A stretch of DNA of 64,000 nucleotides, taken from Clostridia bacterium (GTDB lineage: Bacteria; Bacillota; TC1; UBA5767). The stretch is from NCBI GenBank assembly GCA_016887505.1, contig CP069393.1, positions 248,001-312,000 of the forward strand, given 5' to 3'. Shown here in pieces: positions 1 to 7,749 of this stretch. The translations under genes and the position numbers were made by a program. Every line of letters starts with the position of its first letter. Positions within the stretch are counted from its first letter, which is position 1. The notes beneath the pieces were generated by a model that was not told the origin of the DNA, did no database searches, and saw only the letters and a program-made list of their open reading frames with translations.

Positions 1-147
1 GTAGATTTCTTGCGAGAGGGTAAAAATGGTGTAATGACAGCACTTCTTCAGGGAAATATTGAAGCAGTTCCGTTGGAGGACTGTTTAAATAAGAGTAGTA
101 GCTTTGATGAAAAATTGTACCACTTGGCCGAAATCTTGGCCATATAG
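1..147 (+). CDS. 6-phosphofructokinase, C-terminal fragment
   Basis: The window opens inside a reading frame that runs from base 1 to a TAG at 145-147, giving the last 48 residues of a protein. The segment GKNGVMTALLQGNIEAVPL matches the C-terminal end of phosphofructokinases, where a conserved GK-G-M stretch and a following beta-strand close the sugar-phosphate domain. The start of pyruvate kinase lies only 10 bases downstream, and pfk followed by pyk is a common glycolytic operon in Bacillota, which supports the call. From this piece I cannot tell an ATP-dependent enzyme from a pyrophosphate-dependent one. Confidence 0.7.
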   Translation, partial: VDFLREGKNGVMTALLQGNIEAVPLEDCLNKSSSFDEKLYHLAEILAI

Positions 148-157
148 GAGGAACAGA

Positions 158-1573
158 ATGCGAAGAACCAAAATCATATGTACGATTGGTCCCGCTAGTG
201 AAAAGGACGAAATACTTCGGGAAATGATAGCAGGCGGAATGAATGTTGCAAGACTTAATTTTTCTCATGGCAATCACCAGGAGCATCTAGTACGAATCAA
301 GAAAATTCGCAAAATAGCTGAGGAACTTGGAAAAAATGTGGCCATTATGTTAGATACCAAAGGCCCGGAGATACGAACTGGTGAATTAGCGTCTTCCAAT
401 GTGATTCTACATACGGGAGATAATCTGATTCTGACCACGGAACCCATTGTCGGAAACCAGGACAGACTGTATGTGAGCTATGAAAAACTGCCGGAAGAAG
501 TTTCCGTGAAAGACCAGATCTTACTTGATGATGGTTTAATATCACTGATTGTAAGCAAGATAGAGGGAAAAGAAATTTTTTGCCAGATAGAAAATGGTGG
601 CAAAATTAAGCCTAGAATGGGTGTGAATGTGCCAGGTGAAAAATTGAATTTACCATTTTTGTCCGAAAAGGATAAGCAGGATATCCTATTTGGTATTAAA
701 AATGGTATCGATTTTATTGCCCTATCTTTTGTACGGGATAAGTATGAGGTGGAGCAAGTCAGGGCATTATTGGATGAAAATGAGTCTAACATACATATAA
801 TCGCAAAAATTGAAAATATCTTTGCCGTGGAAAATATCAAGAGCATCATTAAGGTTAGCGATGGCATCATGGTTGCCAGAGGTGATTTGGGCGTGGAAAT
901 TCCCATCGAAGAAATTCCAATAATCCAGAAGAAAATCATCCGGTACTGCTTTGAAAGAGCAACTCCAGTCATTACAGCGACACAAATGCTCGATTCCATG
1001 ATTCGCAATCCACGACCTACTAGAGCAGAAGTAACCGATGTAGCAAATGCCGTATTGGATGGAACAGACTGTGTTATGCTGTCGGGAGAAACTGCCGCGG
1101 GAGATTACCCCTTGCTCACGCTGAAGACGATGATTAAGATTGTCCTAGAAGCAGAAAACCTGATGTGCAATTCACCAGATCGATTTAAGAAACGCAAATA
1201 CAAGAGCATGCATCCCATCACCGATAACATCAGTGAATCTGCAGTGCAAATTGCTCATAAGCTAGATGCTACGGCTTTAATTGTTCCTACCAGATCCGGT
1301 TTTACACCACGAATGGTAGCCAAATATAGGCCCAGTACGCCGGTCTATGCCATGGTTTCCCATAAGTCTAGTAAACGATTGATGTGCATTGTATGGGGAG
1401 TGGAAACGGTGGAGATTGTGGAACCGGATAATATCGATTCTATGATTGAACGAGCTACAGAAGCTTGCTTGAAACAAGGATATATTCAGGAAGGTGACAT
1501 GGTTGTTATTACTGCTGGCGTGCCGATTGGAGTGAGTGGTAAGACAAATTTACTGAAAGTGCAAATTGTTTAG
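158..1573 (+). CDS. pyk: Pyruvate kinase
   Basis: Converts phosphoenolpyruvate and ADP to pyruvate and ATP in the cytoplasm, the last step of glycolysis. The 471-residue protein starts MRRTKIICTIGPASE and carries the family landmarks in order: NFSHG, LDTKGPEIRTG, the catalytic-lysine region IIAKIEN, the metal-binding MVARGDLGVEIP, TATQMLDSM and MLSGETAAG. The length is that of the short form, without the extra PEP-utiliser domain found in Bacillus enzymes. I chose the ATG at 158 because AGGAGG-like sequence (147-152) precedes it and homology begins there; an upstream in-frame ATG at 104 lies inside the phosphofructokinase gene. Probably co-transcribed with the upstream gene and ended by the hairpin at 1634. 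Confidence 0.97.
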   Translation: MRRTKIICTIGPASEKDEILREMIAGGMNVARLNFSHGNHQEHLVRIKKIRKIAEELGKNVAIMLDTKGPEIRTGELASSNVILHTGDNLILTTEPIVGNQDRLYVSYEKLPEEVSVKDQILLDDGLISLIVSKIEGKEIFCQIENGGKIKPRMGVNVPGEKLNLPFLSEKDKQDILFGIKNGIDFIALSFVRDKYEVEQVRALLDENESNIHIIAKIENIFAVENIKSIIKVSDGIMVARGDLGVEIPIEEIPIIQKKIIRYCFERATPVITATQMLDSMIRNPRPTRAEVTDVANAVLDGTDCVMLSGETAAGDYPLLTLKTMIKIVLEAENLMCNSPDRFKKRKYKSMHPITDNISESAVQIAHKLDATALIVPTRSGFTPRMVAKYRPSTPVYAMVSHKSSKRLMCIVWGVETVEIVEPDNIDSMIERATEACLKQGYIQEGDMVVITAGVPIGVSGKTNLLKVQIV

Positions 1574-1633
1574 ATTCAAAAAAGCATTAAAAAAATAGCG
1601 TTAAATATGGAACCTGGGATTCAAACGTAGTAC

Positions 1634-1676
1634 TATGCTATATGTGACAGCACATCACATATGGCATATTTTTTTT
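1634..1676 (+). terminator. Intrinsic terminator after pyk
   Basis: Thirteen-base arms (1635-1647 and 1655-1667, one G-T pair) around a 7-base loop are followed by a run of T at 1669-1676. It ends the glycolytic unit and sits 13 bases before the next start codon, so the next gene may also receive read-through. Confidence 0.85.
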
Positions 1677-1688
1677 ACGGAGGATAGC

Positions 1689-4673
1689 ATGAACAGACAA
1701 ATGCGAGCACAACAGATTCCAAATTTTTCCATAACATTGCAGAAGTCTTTAGACCACTCCGATATCGTGGTATTCATGGGTTTGCATGAATTTTATACTA
1801 CAGAGTTCTTTCAAGAAATCTTGTCTTGGACGACGGATATACCACTAGTAGAAGTGGAATGCTCAATTGTTAAAGATCAAGGCGTATGTATAGATTTTAC
1901 GAAAGAAGAGCAAATCTATTTATTAGATATCCGGAAAGCAAAGTTGGAAAATGGAAATAAGAACATTGCATTACACACCAAGGGCTTACATGGGAAGATT
2001 ATTATTCTTAGCAATCATGAGGTGAATGTTGAGATACTGGAACGGTCAGCTGCTTTAGTCCCTACAAACTTTATGCTTCAGGATTTACGATTTGAAGAAA
2101 AAGAACTTAGGAGATTGTTAGTTGGAGAAGAAATCAAAGATATCGAATGTGATGATATCTTATCCATGACAGATGGTGATGCTGCTTTGGTTTTAAAAAT
2201 ATTGTCAAATCACAAGTCTGCCACAGGATTTAATCTAGTATGTGCGAAAAAGGAATTAATTCGAGGCTTCACTTGGTTGCTCGAAAAGAATTTTACGAAT
2301 GAGGAATTAAAATGGATAAGCATACTTCGCTACTTTGATACCTTTAATTTATACGCAGTAGACCAACTATGGTCAGATGAAATGAATCACATAGGTACAG
2401 TGCGTAAGTTGGCTAATCTAGGAATGATTACCTTGTTGGATTGGGATACCTGCAAGTGTTGCATGCCCCTAAAACAAGCACTGGAAAGATTGGCCTATAT
2501 CCTATGTGACAAGGATGAAAAAAGACGACAAGAAGAATCGGCTGTAGAATACTTGCAACAAACAAAAAGGTGGAAGGAAGCGCTTTTTATTGTGTCAGCT
2601 TCCGAAAATACGGACCTTTTTCAAGAGGTAATGCACGAAGTACTATCCAAAGTGGATATTGTATCGGATCCTGGTGCAATTAACGCATGCTATGATATGG
2701 TGCAAAATAGAAAGAATGAGACGAGTCCTGAGATACTGTTGCTTTCTATCTTGCATGAGCATTATGTGGGACATAGTGCTTCCAAATGGCGCTTTGCTAG
2801 AAAACTTTGCGATATGTGGGAACAATGCTTAGACCGGAATGAGAGCTTTTTAACTACGGCGGCGATGCTGGTAGTGTCTAGTTGCTTGCAGCTGGGACGA
2901 TTTGTTGAAGCAGAGCAATTCCTACAAAAGGTGCAAAAAGAGATAATTTTCGAAAATGATGGTAATTTGGCACAAATCGAATTGTTGAGTACTTATCTTT
3001 GTGGGATTATGAATCTTGATACCATGGATCATCAAAGAATGAAGAAAATGAAGCACCGCATCATGAGCCATGACAACAGTAGTGTATGGTTATTTTTTAT
3101 GCGAATCTTCTTTGAGGAAGACCTATTTTTGCTTTTATTTACACCGGATGAATATGAGCACTTTTTAGATAAGTTGTTGGGTGAAAAAGGCATGGGCCTG
3201 CTGAATGACCAGTGCTTAATTCAACAGATATACTATTATCTATTTTGCAATCGGATGCGTTATTATCCATCTGACTCAGATGACCAGGCGGTTGTTTTGA
3301 CGCATAAAATTGAAAATAGCAACAGTGACCATGTCAAGTTGTGGGGATATTATGTACTTGCTATGGGTGAATACTTAAGGAATGAGCTGAACATGGCAGG
3401 TTCCCACATTGATGAAATGCTATACTATGTTAGCATGACAGGATGTGCTACGATGCGATTTAGGGGCCTCCTCTTGGGGGCTAGGATAGCCGTTGAGAAC
3501 AATCGCTTAGAACGTGCTGAAGGCTTGCTTCGGGAAGTAAAGGCGATGGAAACATATTGCCAATGGGAATCCTTTTCTGCACTAGTACTTCAAGAGGAAG
3601 CACAATGGCATTTTTACAAGGGACAACAGGAAAAGGCATTGCAATATGCTACGGAAGCATTGGGCGTCATAAAGAAGATTGGTAGTGATCTGGGTGTGAT
3701 GGAAGCCTTGACCCGCACCAGTTTGATTCAGGAGTCAAGGGGGTGTGCAGGAGAGTCTTTGGCGTCTGAATATTTGGTGGAAGCGGCTTCCGTAGCGAGA
3801 CGTTCCAATGAAATAGCCCTGCTGGAAAGGTATTTGGAAGTTCACCCGCAGTTAATGCGATTTATAGAACCGGACTACCTTATGGAGGGGGACACTAGTG
3901 CTGAGGATTCATATTTAAAAATTAAGCTCTTTTCAGAGTGTCAGATATGTTGTGGGGAGCAAGTTTTACGCGAGGAGGATTGGCCTACTCGGAAAGTAAA
4001 GGGGATTTTCCAATACTTGCTATTGCATTCTGACCAACGCATAGCGAGGAATTCTTTGGCAAAGGAGTTTTGGCCGGAAATCACGGATAATGCGCAAGGA
4101 CTGGCCAATCTAAGAGTTGCTTTAAGCTTGCTGGGAAAAACTCTAGGACAAATTGGACTGGAACAAATTCTGAAACGAAACCGGCAACGAGCCTGGCTCG
4201 AAATTCCCGAGGATGCTCATATTGATTATTTTGAATTCCGTGAAAAGTATGAATCTGGAAAGGAATGTTATAAGCAAAGAGATTATCGTAATGCTAAAAA
4301 ACACTTCTCAGCCAGCTTAAAAGTGTTGGAGAAACCTTTCTTGAGTACTCAGGTAAAGGATGAATGGGCAGTAAAGGAAAAGGCCAAAGTAGCCAAAAAA
4401 AAGGAACGTTGCCAGTACTATTTGCTTCATATAGCTCTTGCGAATCAACAATATGCCAATGCCGTGGTATACTGTAAAAAGATGCTGGAAGAGAACAGCT
4501 ACCGTGAAGACATATATCGTATACTTATTAAGACTCTGAGAAAACAGGGTAGGGTAGGCGAAGCCTTAAGCGCATACAAGTGCTATAAGAAGATCTTAAG
4601 CGAGGAGTTGAAGCTCAGTCCCAGCAAAGACATGCTAGTTATGGAAAAGAAACTGGCAAATACCGTATATTAG
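1689..4673 (+). CDS. Large BTAD-type transcriptional regulator
   Basis: A 994-residue protein. The C-terminal third (about 770-990) has an OmpR-like winged helix (DWPTRKVKGIFQYLLLHSDQ, then AKEFWPE..NLRVALSLL) followed by a tetratricopeptide-like bacterial transcriptional activator domain (BTAD) with YRNAKKHF, YYLLHIALANQQY and YREDIYRILIKTL, ending SEELKLSPSKDML. Helical repeats fill much of 300-760. The N-terminal 200 residues resemble the region where MalT/SARP-like relatives carry an NTPase, but no clear Walker A is present. Start at 1689 is preceded by GGAGG; an upstream ATG at 1635 lies inside the terminator stem and is rejected. It is 11 bases from the secreted hydrolase at 4685, so the two are probably one unit. 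Target and signal are unknown. Confidence 0.8.
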   Translation: MNRQMRAQQIPNFSITLQKSLDHSDIVVFMGLHEFYTTEFFQEILSWTTDIPLVEVECSIVKDQGVCIDFTKEEQIYLLDIRKAKLENGNKNIALHTKGLHGKIIILSNHEVNVEILERSAALVPTNFMLQDLRFEEKELRRLLVGEEIKDIECDDILSMTDGDAALVLKILSNHKSATGFNLVCAKKELIRGFTWLLEKNFTNEELKWISILRYFDTFNLYAVDQLWSDEMNHIGTVRKLANLGMITLLDWDTCKCCMPLKQALERLAYILCDKDEKRRQEESAVEYLQQTKRWKEALFIVSASENTDLFQEVMHEVLSKVDIVSDPGAINACYDMVQNRKNETSPEILLLSILHEHYVGHSASKWRFARKLCDMWEQCLDRNESFLTTAAMLVVSSCLQLGRFVEAEQFLQKVQKEIIFENDGNLAQIELLSTYLCGIMNLDTMDHQRMKKMKHRIMSHDNSSVWLFFMRIFFEEDLFLLLFTPDEYEHFLDKLLGEKGMGLLNDQCLIQQIYYYLFCNRMRYYPSDSDDQAVVLTHKIENSNSDHVKLWGYYVLAMGEYLRNELNMAGSHIDEMLYYVSMTGCATMRFRGLLLGARIAVENNRLERAEGLLREVKAMETYCQWESFSALVLQEEAQWHFYKGQQEKALQYATEALGVIKKIGSDLGVMEALTRTSLIQESRGCAGESLASEYLVEAASVARRSNEIALLERYLEVHPQLMRFIEPDYLMEGDTSAEDSYLKIKLFSECQICCGEQVLREEDWPTRKVKGIFQYLLLHSDQRIARNSLAKEFWPEITDNAQGLANLRVALSLLGKTLGQIGLEQILKRNRQRAWLEIPEDAHIDYFEFREKYESGKECYKQRDYRNAKKHFSASLKVLEKPFLSTQVKDEWAVKEKAKVAKKKERCQYYLLHIALANQQYANAVVYCKKMLEENSYREDIYRILIKTLRKQGRVGEALSAYKCYKKILSEELKLSPSKDMLVMEKKLANTVY

Positions 4674-4684
4674 AAAGGATAGAT

Positions 4685-5509
4685 ATGAAAAGTTTCCTGA
4701 ATAAGTCACTGATAGCGATTATGGCCATGTTGCTATGGCCGGCACCGTGTTTAGCAGATAATATTCCAGTTACAATGAGCGTAAACCAACAGACGATTGA
4801 AATGGACACGCTGGGGTATCTGGAAAGCGGGCGAACTTATCTACCGATTCGTTTCATGGTCCAGGCTATGGGGGCCCAGAGTATTGAATGGCGCCAAGAT
4901 GATCAGCTTGCCTTAATCAAGATGGGGGATAATCGAATCCTGCAATTGGCGACAGATGAGACGACTGCATTGATTGACGATGAGGCAATAGCGTTTAGCA
5001 AACCGTTGCCATTTCATGATGGACGTTTGTTTGTCCCTATCGCTGAGCTGAAGGATTATTTAGGTTTTAGCATTTCCTACAATCCACAAACCATTCATGT
5101 AAATATTGATAAGCCAGATGTTGTCGTAACGCCGGAGTTGATTGCTGACCCAATCGACGAGGAAGATTTGCTGTGGTTATCTAGAATTGTTGAAGTAGAG
5201 GCAAAGGGGCAACCGATTGAAAATAAGATTGCTGTAGCGAACGTAGTACTCAATCGGGTGGAAAGTGATGCTTTTCCCGATTCCGTATATGATGTAATTT
5301 TCCAGGTTGATGTGCATACGCAGTTTCCACCAGCCCATAAGGATGGATTTACGGAAATTGAACCTTCTGATGCGAGTTGGCAAGCGGCAAAAGTGGCTTT
5401 GATGGGTTCAAACAATATCGAAGATTGTCTCTTTTTCAATTATCGACCTTTTTCAAATATGCAAGATCGATTCTTTACTGAAATGAATGGAGAATACTTT
5501 TATCGTTAA
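4685..5509 (+). CDS. Secreted SleB/CwlJ-like hydrolase with copper-amine-oxidase-like domain
   Basis: 274 residues with a signal peptide (1-24, cleavage near CLADN). Residues 25-145 form a copper amine oxidase N-terminal-like domain (VNQQTIEMD..YLPIRFMVQAMGAQSIEW, DGRLFVPIAELKDYLGFSISY), a wall-associated module common in Clostridia. Residues 160-274 match the SleB/CwlJ hydrolase domain: LLWLSRIVEVEAKGQPIENKIAVANVVLNRV with the catalytic-type glutamate in VEAKG. The usual role is cleavage of peptidoglycan, often cortex, during spore germination or wall remodelling. Here it may be a vegetative wall enzyme controlled by the BTAD regulator directly upstream, an inference from gene order only. 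Confidence 0.85.
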   Translation: MKSFLNKSLIAIMAMLLWPAPCLADNIPVTMSVNQQTIEMDTLGYLESGRTYLPIRFMVQAMGAQSIEWRQDDQLALIKMGDNRILQLATDETTALIDDEAIAFSKPLPFHDGRLFVPIAELKDYLGFSISYNPQTIHVNIDKPDVVVTPELIADPIDEEDLLWLSRIVEVEAKGQPIENKIAVANVVLNRVESDAFPDSVYDVIFQVDVHTQFPPAHKDGFTEIEPSDASWQAAKVALMGSNNIEDCLFFNYRPFSNMQDRFFTEMNGEYFYR

Positions 5510-5520
5510 TAAATTCGTGG

Positions 5521-5549
5521 TTGCAATTCCTGTTACCATAGCATATAAT
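5521..5549 (+). promoter_or_regulatory. Promoter of pyrBI
   Basis: TTGCAA at 5521-5526 and a perfect TATAAT at 5544-5549 are separated by 17 bases. The predicted start is near 5556, leaving a leader of about 115 bases ahead of pyrB. Confidence 0.8.
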
Positions 5550-5570
5550 TCTTAATGAAGTAACTTTAAG

Positions 5571-5648
5571 CTAGTACGAGATACTAGAAAGGGACATGAT
5601 TTACTTAAGAGCGATAAGCCTTTCTCGTACTGAGAAAGGCATTTTTTT
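5571..5648 (+). promoter_or_regulatory. pyrBI attenuator with three competing hairpins
   Basis: Three mutually exclusive structures are visible. An early hairpin pairs CTAGTA (5571-5576) with TACTAG (5582-5587) around the loop CGAGA. An alternative long-range helix pairs GTACGAGA (5574-5581) with TCTCGTAC (5623-5630), extended by AAGG (5589-5592) with CCTT (5619-5622). A terminator pairs GCCTTTCTC (5618-5626) with GAGAAAGGC (5632-5640) before T at 5642-5648. This is the anti-antiterminator/antiterminator/terminator layout of PyrR-controlled pyr leaders, and the early loop resembles the PyrR loop CNGNGA only loosely. No pyrR lies in the window. Confidence 0.7.
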
Positions 5649-5679
5649 ATGTTTAGGGTACAAGGAGGTACTATGTTAA
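5596..5679 (+). CDS. Possible pyrB leader peptide
   Basis: A 27-codon frame starts at an ATG with GAAAGGG six bases upstream, runs through the terminator hairpin and its T-run, and stops at a TAA (5677-5679) that overlaps the first codons of pyrB (ATG 5673). A leader peptide crossing the attenuator and ending at pyrB is how Escherichia coli pyrBI couples translation to UTP-sensitive pausing. A frame this short can be open by chance, so I treat it as a candidate only. Confidence 0.35.
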   Translation: MIYLRAISLSRTEKGIFLCLGYKEVLC

Positions 5680-6593
5680 AAGGTAAACACCTGATTGAGC
5701 CATTTGATTTTAGCCTAGAGGAGTTGGAGCAAGTATTTGATTTGGCTGATCAAATCATTCAATCTCCAGAACGTTTTTTAGATGCATGCAAGGGAAGGAT
5801 TCTAGCTACACTGTTTTATGAACCATCCACTAGAACAAGATTTTCCTTTGAAGCGGCCATGCAAAGACTTGGTGGTCAGGTTATCGGCTTTGATGACCCC
5901 AGCACTTCTTCAACAGCAAAAGGTGAATCATTATCAGACACCATTCGTACCATCGCATGTTATGCTGACATTGCAGCAATCAGACATCCTAGAGAAGGTA
6001 CAGCAAAGCTAGCCTCCAAGTTTACAGATATGCCAATAATTAATGCTGGAGACGGTGGTCATCAGCATCCTACCCAAACCCTAACTGATTTACTAACAAT
6101 CCGCCATTATCACGAGGAAATCAAAGATTTAACCGTGGGAGTATGTGGTGACCTGAAATTTGGTCGCACAATTCACTCTCTAGTAAAAGCCCTATCAAGA
6201 TATGAGAATATTCACTTCAAAATGATTTCACCTGAAGAATTAAAGATGCCACAGTATATATTGGATGAGCTACCTAGCGATAGCTATGAACTAACAGACA
6301 GCTTGGAAGCGGCAATCGGGGATGTAGATATCCTTTACATGTCTAGAGTACAAAGAGAACGCTTTGTATCAGAAGATGAGTATCAGCGTTTAAAAGACTT
6401 CTTCATTTTAGATAAAAACAAGATGAAACTGGCCAAAGAGAACATGATTGTTATGCATCCGCTACCACGCGTTAATGAAATTTCCAAGGAAATAGATACA
6501 GATACTCGTTGCGTCTATTTTGAACAAGCCAAATTTGGAATGTTCGTCAGAATGGCACTAATTATGAAATTGCTGGGAGCATCCGTTGAATAG
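5673..6593 (+). CDS. pyrB: Aspartate carbamoyltransferase catalytic subunit
   Basis: Condenses carbamoyl phosphate and L-aspartate to N-carbamoyl-aspartate, the committed step of pyrimidine synthesis. The 306-residue protein has the carbamoyl-phosphate signature [21 protein letters not shown] near residues 50-70, then the [12 protein letters not shown] loop, [18 protein letters not shown] near 130, and [10 protein letters not shown] near 265. The ATG at 5673 follows AAGGAGG (5662-5668); an in-frame ATG at 5649 sits in the terminator tail. The next gene, pyrI, begins 13 bases after the stop, so the enzyme is of the regulatory dodecamer type with catalytic and zinc-bearing regulatory chains. 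Expression should depend on the attenuator in its leader. Confidence 0.97.
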   Translation: MLKGKHLIEPFDFSLEELEQVFDLADQIIQSPERFLDACKGRILATLFYEPSTRTRFSFEAAMQRLGGQVIGFDDPSTSSTAKGESLSDTIRTIACYADIAAIRHPREGTAKLASKFTDMPIINAGDGGHQHPTQTLTDLLTIRHYHEEIKDLTVGVCGDLKFGRTIHSLVKALSRYENIHFKMISPEELKMPQYILDELPSDSYELTDSLEAAIGDVDILYMSRVQRERFVSEDEYQRLKDFFILDKNKMKLAKENMIVMHPLPRVNEISKEIDTDTRCVYFEQAKFGMFVRMALIMKLLGASVE

Positions 6594-6606
6594 AAAGGGG
6601 TAGACC

Positions 6607-7029
6607 ATGATTAATGTATCAAAACTAAAAAAAGGCGTAGTCATCGACCATATCGAAGCAAATAAAGGCTATAAGATTTTTAATCAGTTAAAGTTGGACC
6701 AAAGTGAAGACGTGGTTGTCCTGATGCGTAATGTACCTTCCCAGAAGATGGGGAAAAAAGATCTAATTAAAATAGAGAACGATATCAATGTAGATTTGAC
6801 CGTATTAGGCCTGATTGACCCCAATGTAACGGTGAATATCGTGGAAAACGGTGAACGCATTAAAAAGATTAAGCTGTCCTTGCCAGAAAAAGTGATGGGA
6901 ATCCTAGATTGTAAAAACCCACGTTGCATAAGCAAGCATGAAAATGTAGGTGATATTGGTTTCATATTGGTCGACAAGGAAAAGAAATTATATCGCTGTG
7001 AGTACTGCGATGCTAGAACTTCATTATAG
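6607..7029 (+). CDS. pyrI: Aspartate carbamoyltransferase regulatory subunit
   Basis: 140 residues that bind nucleotides and tie catalytic trimers together. The N-terminal allosteric domain starts with the typical LKKGVVIDHIEANKGYKI. The C-terminal zinc domain shows the four cysteines as CKNPRC (about 109-114) and CEYC (about 132-135), the last followed by DA. GAAAGGGG precedes the ATG. It overlaps no neighbour and closes the pyrBI unit; no clear terminator follows before the next promoter at 7034. Confidence 0.96.
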   Translation: MINVSKLKKGVVIDHIEANKGYKIFNQLKLDQSEDVVVLMRNVPSQKMGKKDLIKIENDINVDLTVLGLIDPNVTVNIVENGERIKKIKLSLPEKVMGILDCKNPRCISKHENVGDIGFILVDKEKKLYRCEYCDARTSL

Positions 7030-7033
7030 GGGA

Positions 7034-7061
7034 TGACAAAATGCCAAGCTATGCTATAATG
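7034..7061 (+). promoter_or_regulatory. Promoter of the GNAT gene
   Basis: ATGACA (7034-7039), a 16-base spacer, and TATAAT (7056-7061) with a TGC extended -10. The start site would be near 7068, giving a leader of under 20 bases that includes GGAGG. Confidence 0.6.
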
Positions 7062-7084
7062 CTCAAGTATGGAGGCAATTTTGT

Positions 7085-7603
7085 ATGGAGTTCTTTTTAA
7101 AAACAGACAGGTTGGGATTGCAGAAAATAACCTTTAATCATCAAGATTCGATAAAGTCGGTCTTGCAAGATGAAGAAATCATGTTTTATTCTGCTAGCGG
7201 AATTAAAAATGATGCTGAGGTTAAAGATTATATAATCCAGACCATGTCAGATTATCAAGATGGTTATGGCCAATATGCAGCGTACGAATTGGCGAGCGGA
7301 GATTTTATAGGATTGGCTGGGTATTTTTCCTTTATATTTGAAGAACATCAAGACCTAGAAATTAATTATCGCCTGCTTCGACAATACCGTGATAGAGGCT
7401 ATGCCTCAGAACTAGCCAAGTACTTGGCAGAGTATGCTCTAACGGACTTAGCGTATAGGCGGGTATTTGGACTAGTTGATAAAAGGAATCTTGCCTCAAA
7501 AAGAGTTCTGGAAAAGGCGGGTATGCGAGCTTTAGGTGAATATAATTACCACAATCGAGAGACCTTGCTCTATTGCAGAGAAAAAGAACAGAATGCAATT
7601 TAA
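7085..7603 (+). CDS. GNAT-family N-acetyltransferase, RimJ/RimL type
   Basis: A 172-residue acetyltransferase that should move the acetyl group of acetyl-CoA to an amine. Family features are the N-terminal LKTDRLGLQKITFNHQDSI, the strand LEINYRLLRQYRDRGYASELAKYL, in which RDRGYA is the acetyl-CoA pyrophosphate loop, and the C-terminal NLASKRVLEKAGMRALGEYNY typical of RimJ/RimL relatives. GGAGG lies ten bases ahead of the ATG. It has its own promoter. The acceptor (ribosomal protein N-terminus, antibiotic or small amine) cannot be told. Confidence 0.85.
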   Translation: MEFFLKTDRLGLQKITFNHQDSIKSVLQDEEIMFYSASGIKNDAEVKDYIIQTMSDYQDGYGQYAAYELASGDFIGLAGYFSFIFEEHQDLEINYRLLRQYRDRGYASELAKYLAEYALTDLAYRRVFGLVDKRNLASKRVLEKAGMRALGEYNYHNRETLLYCREKEQNAI

Positions 7604-7677
7604 AAGAAACTAATTAAGGGTGTTTACCCTTCATTATTAATAATTGCTTAAATATTTAAGTATTTTATTAAATGTTA

Positions 7678-7706
7678 TTGAAAATTTCGATTTCTAGTTA
7701 TATAGT
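7678..7706 (+). promoter_or_regulatory. Promoter of the PLP-enzyme gene
   Basis: TTGAAA (7678-7683), a 17-base spacer, and TATAGT (7701-7706). With the ACAGGAGGAG site just ahead of the ATG at 7750 this is one of the strongest expression signals in the window. Confidence 0.7.
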
Positions 7707-7749
7707 ATCTGTAGGTTATTGATAGATTTTAATACAGGAGGAGATAAAA

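Noticed and set aside
1635-1688. Upstream ATG extending the BTAD regulator by 18 codons
   Set aside because: The codons fall inside the terminator stem and T-run of pyk and have no ribosome site; the ATG at 1689 has GGAGG.
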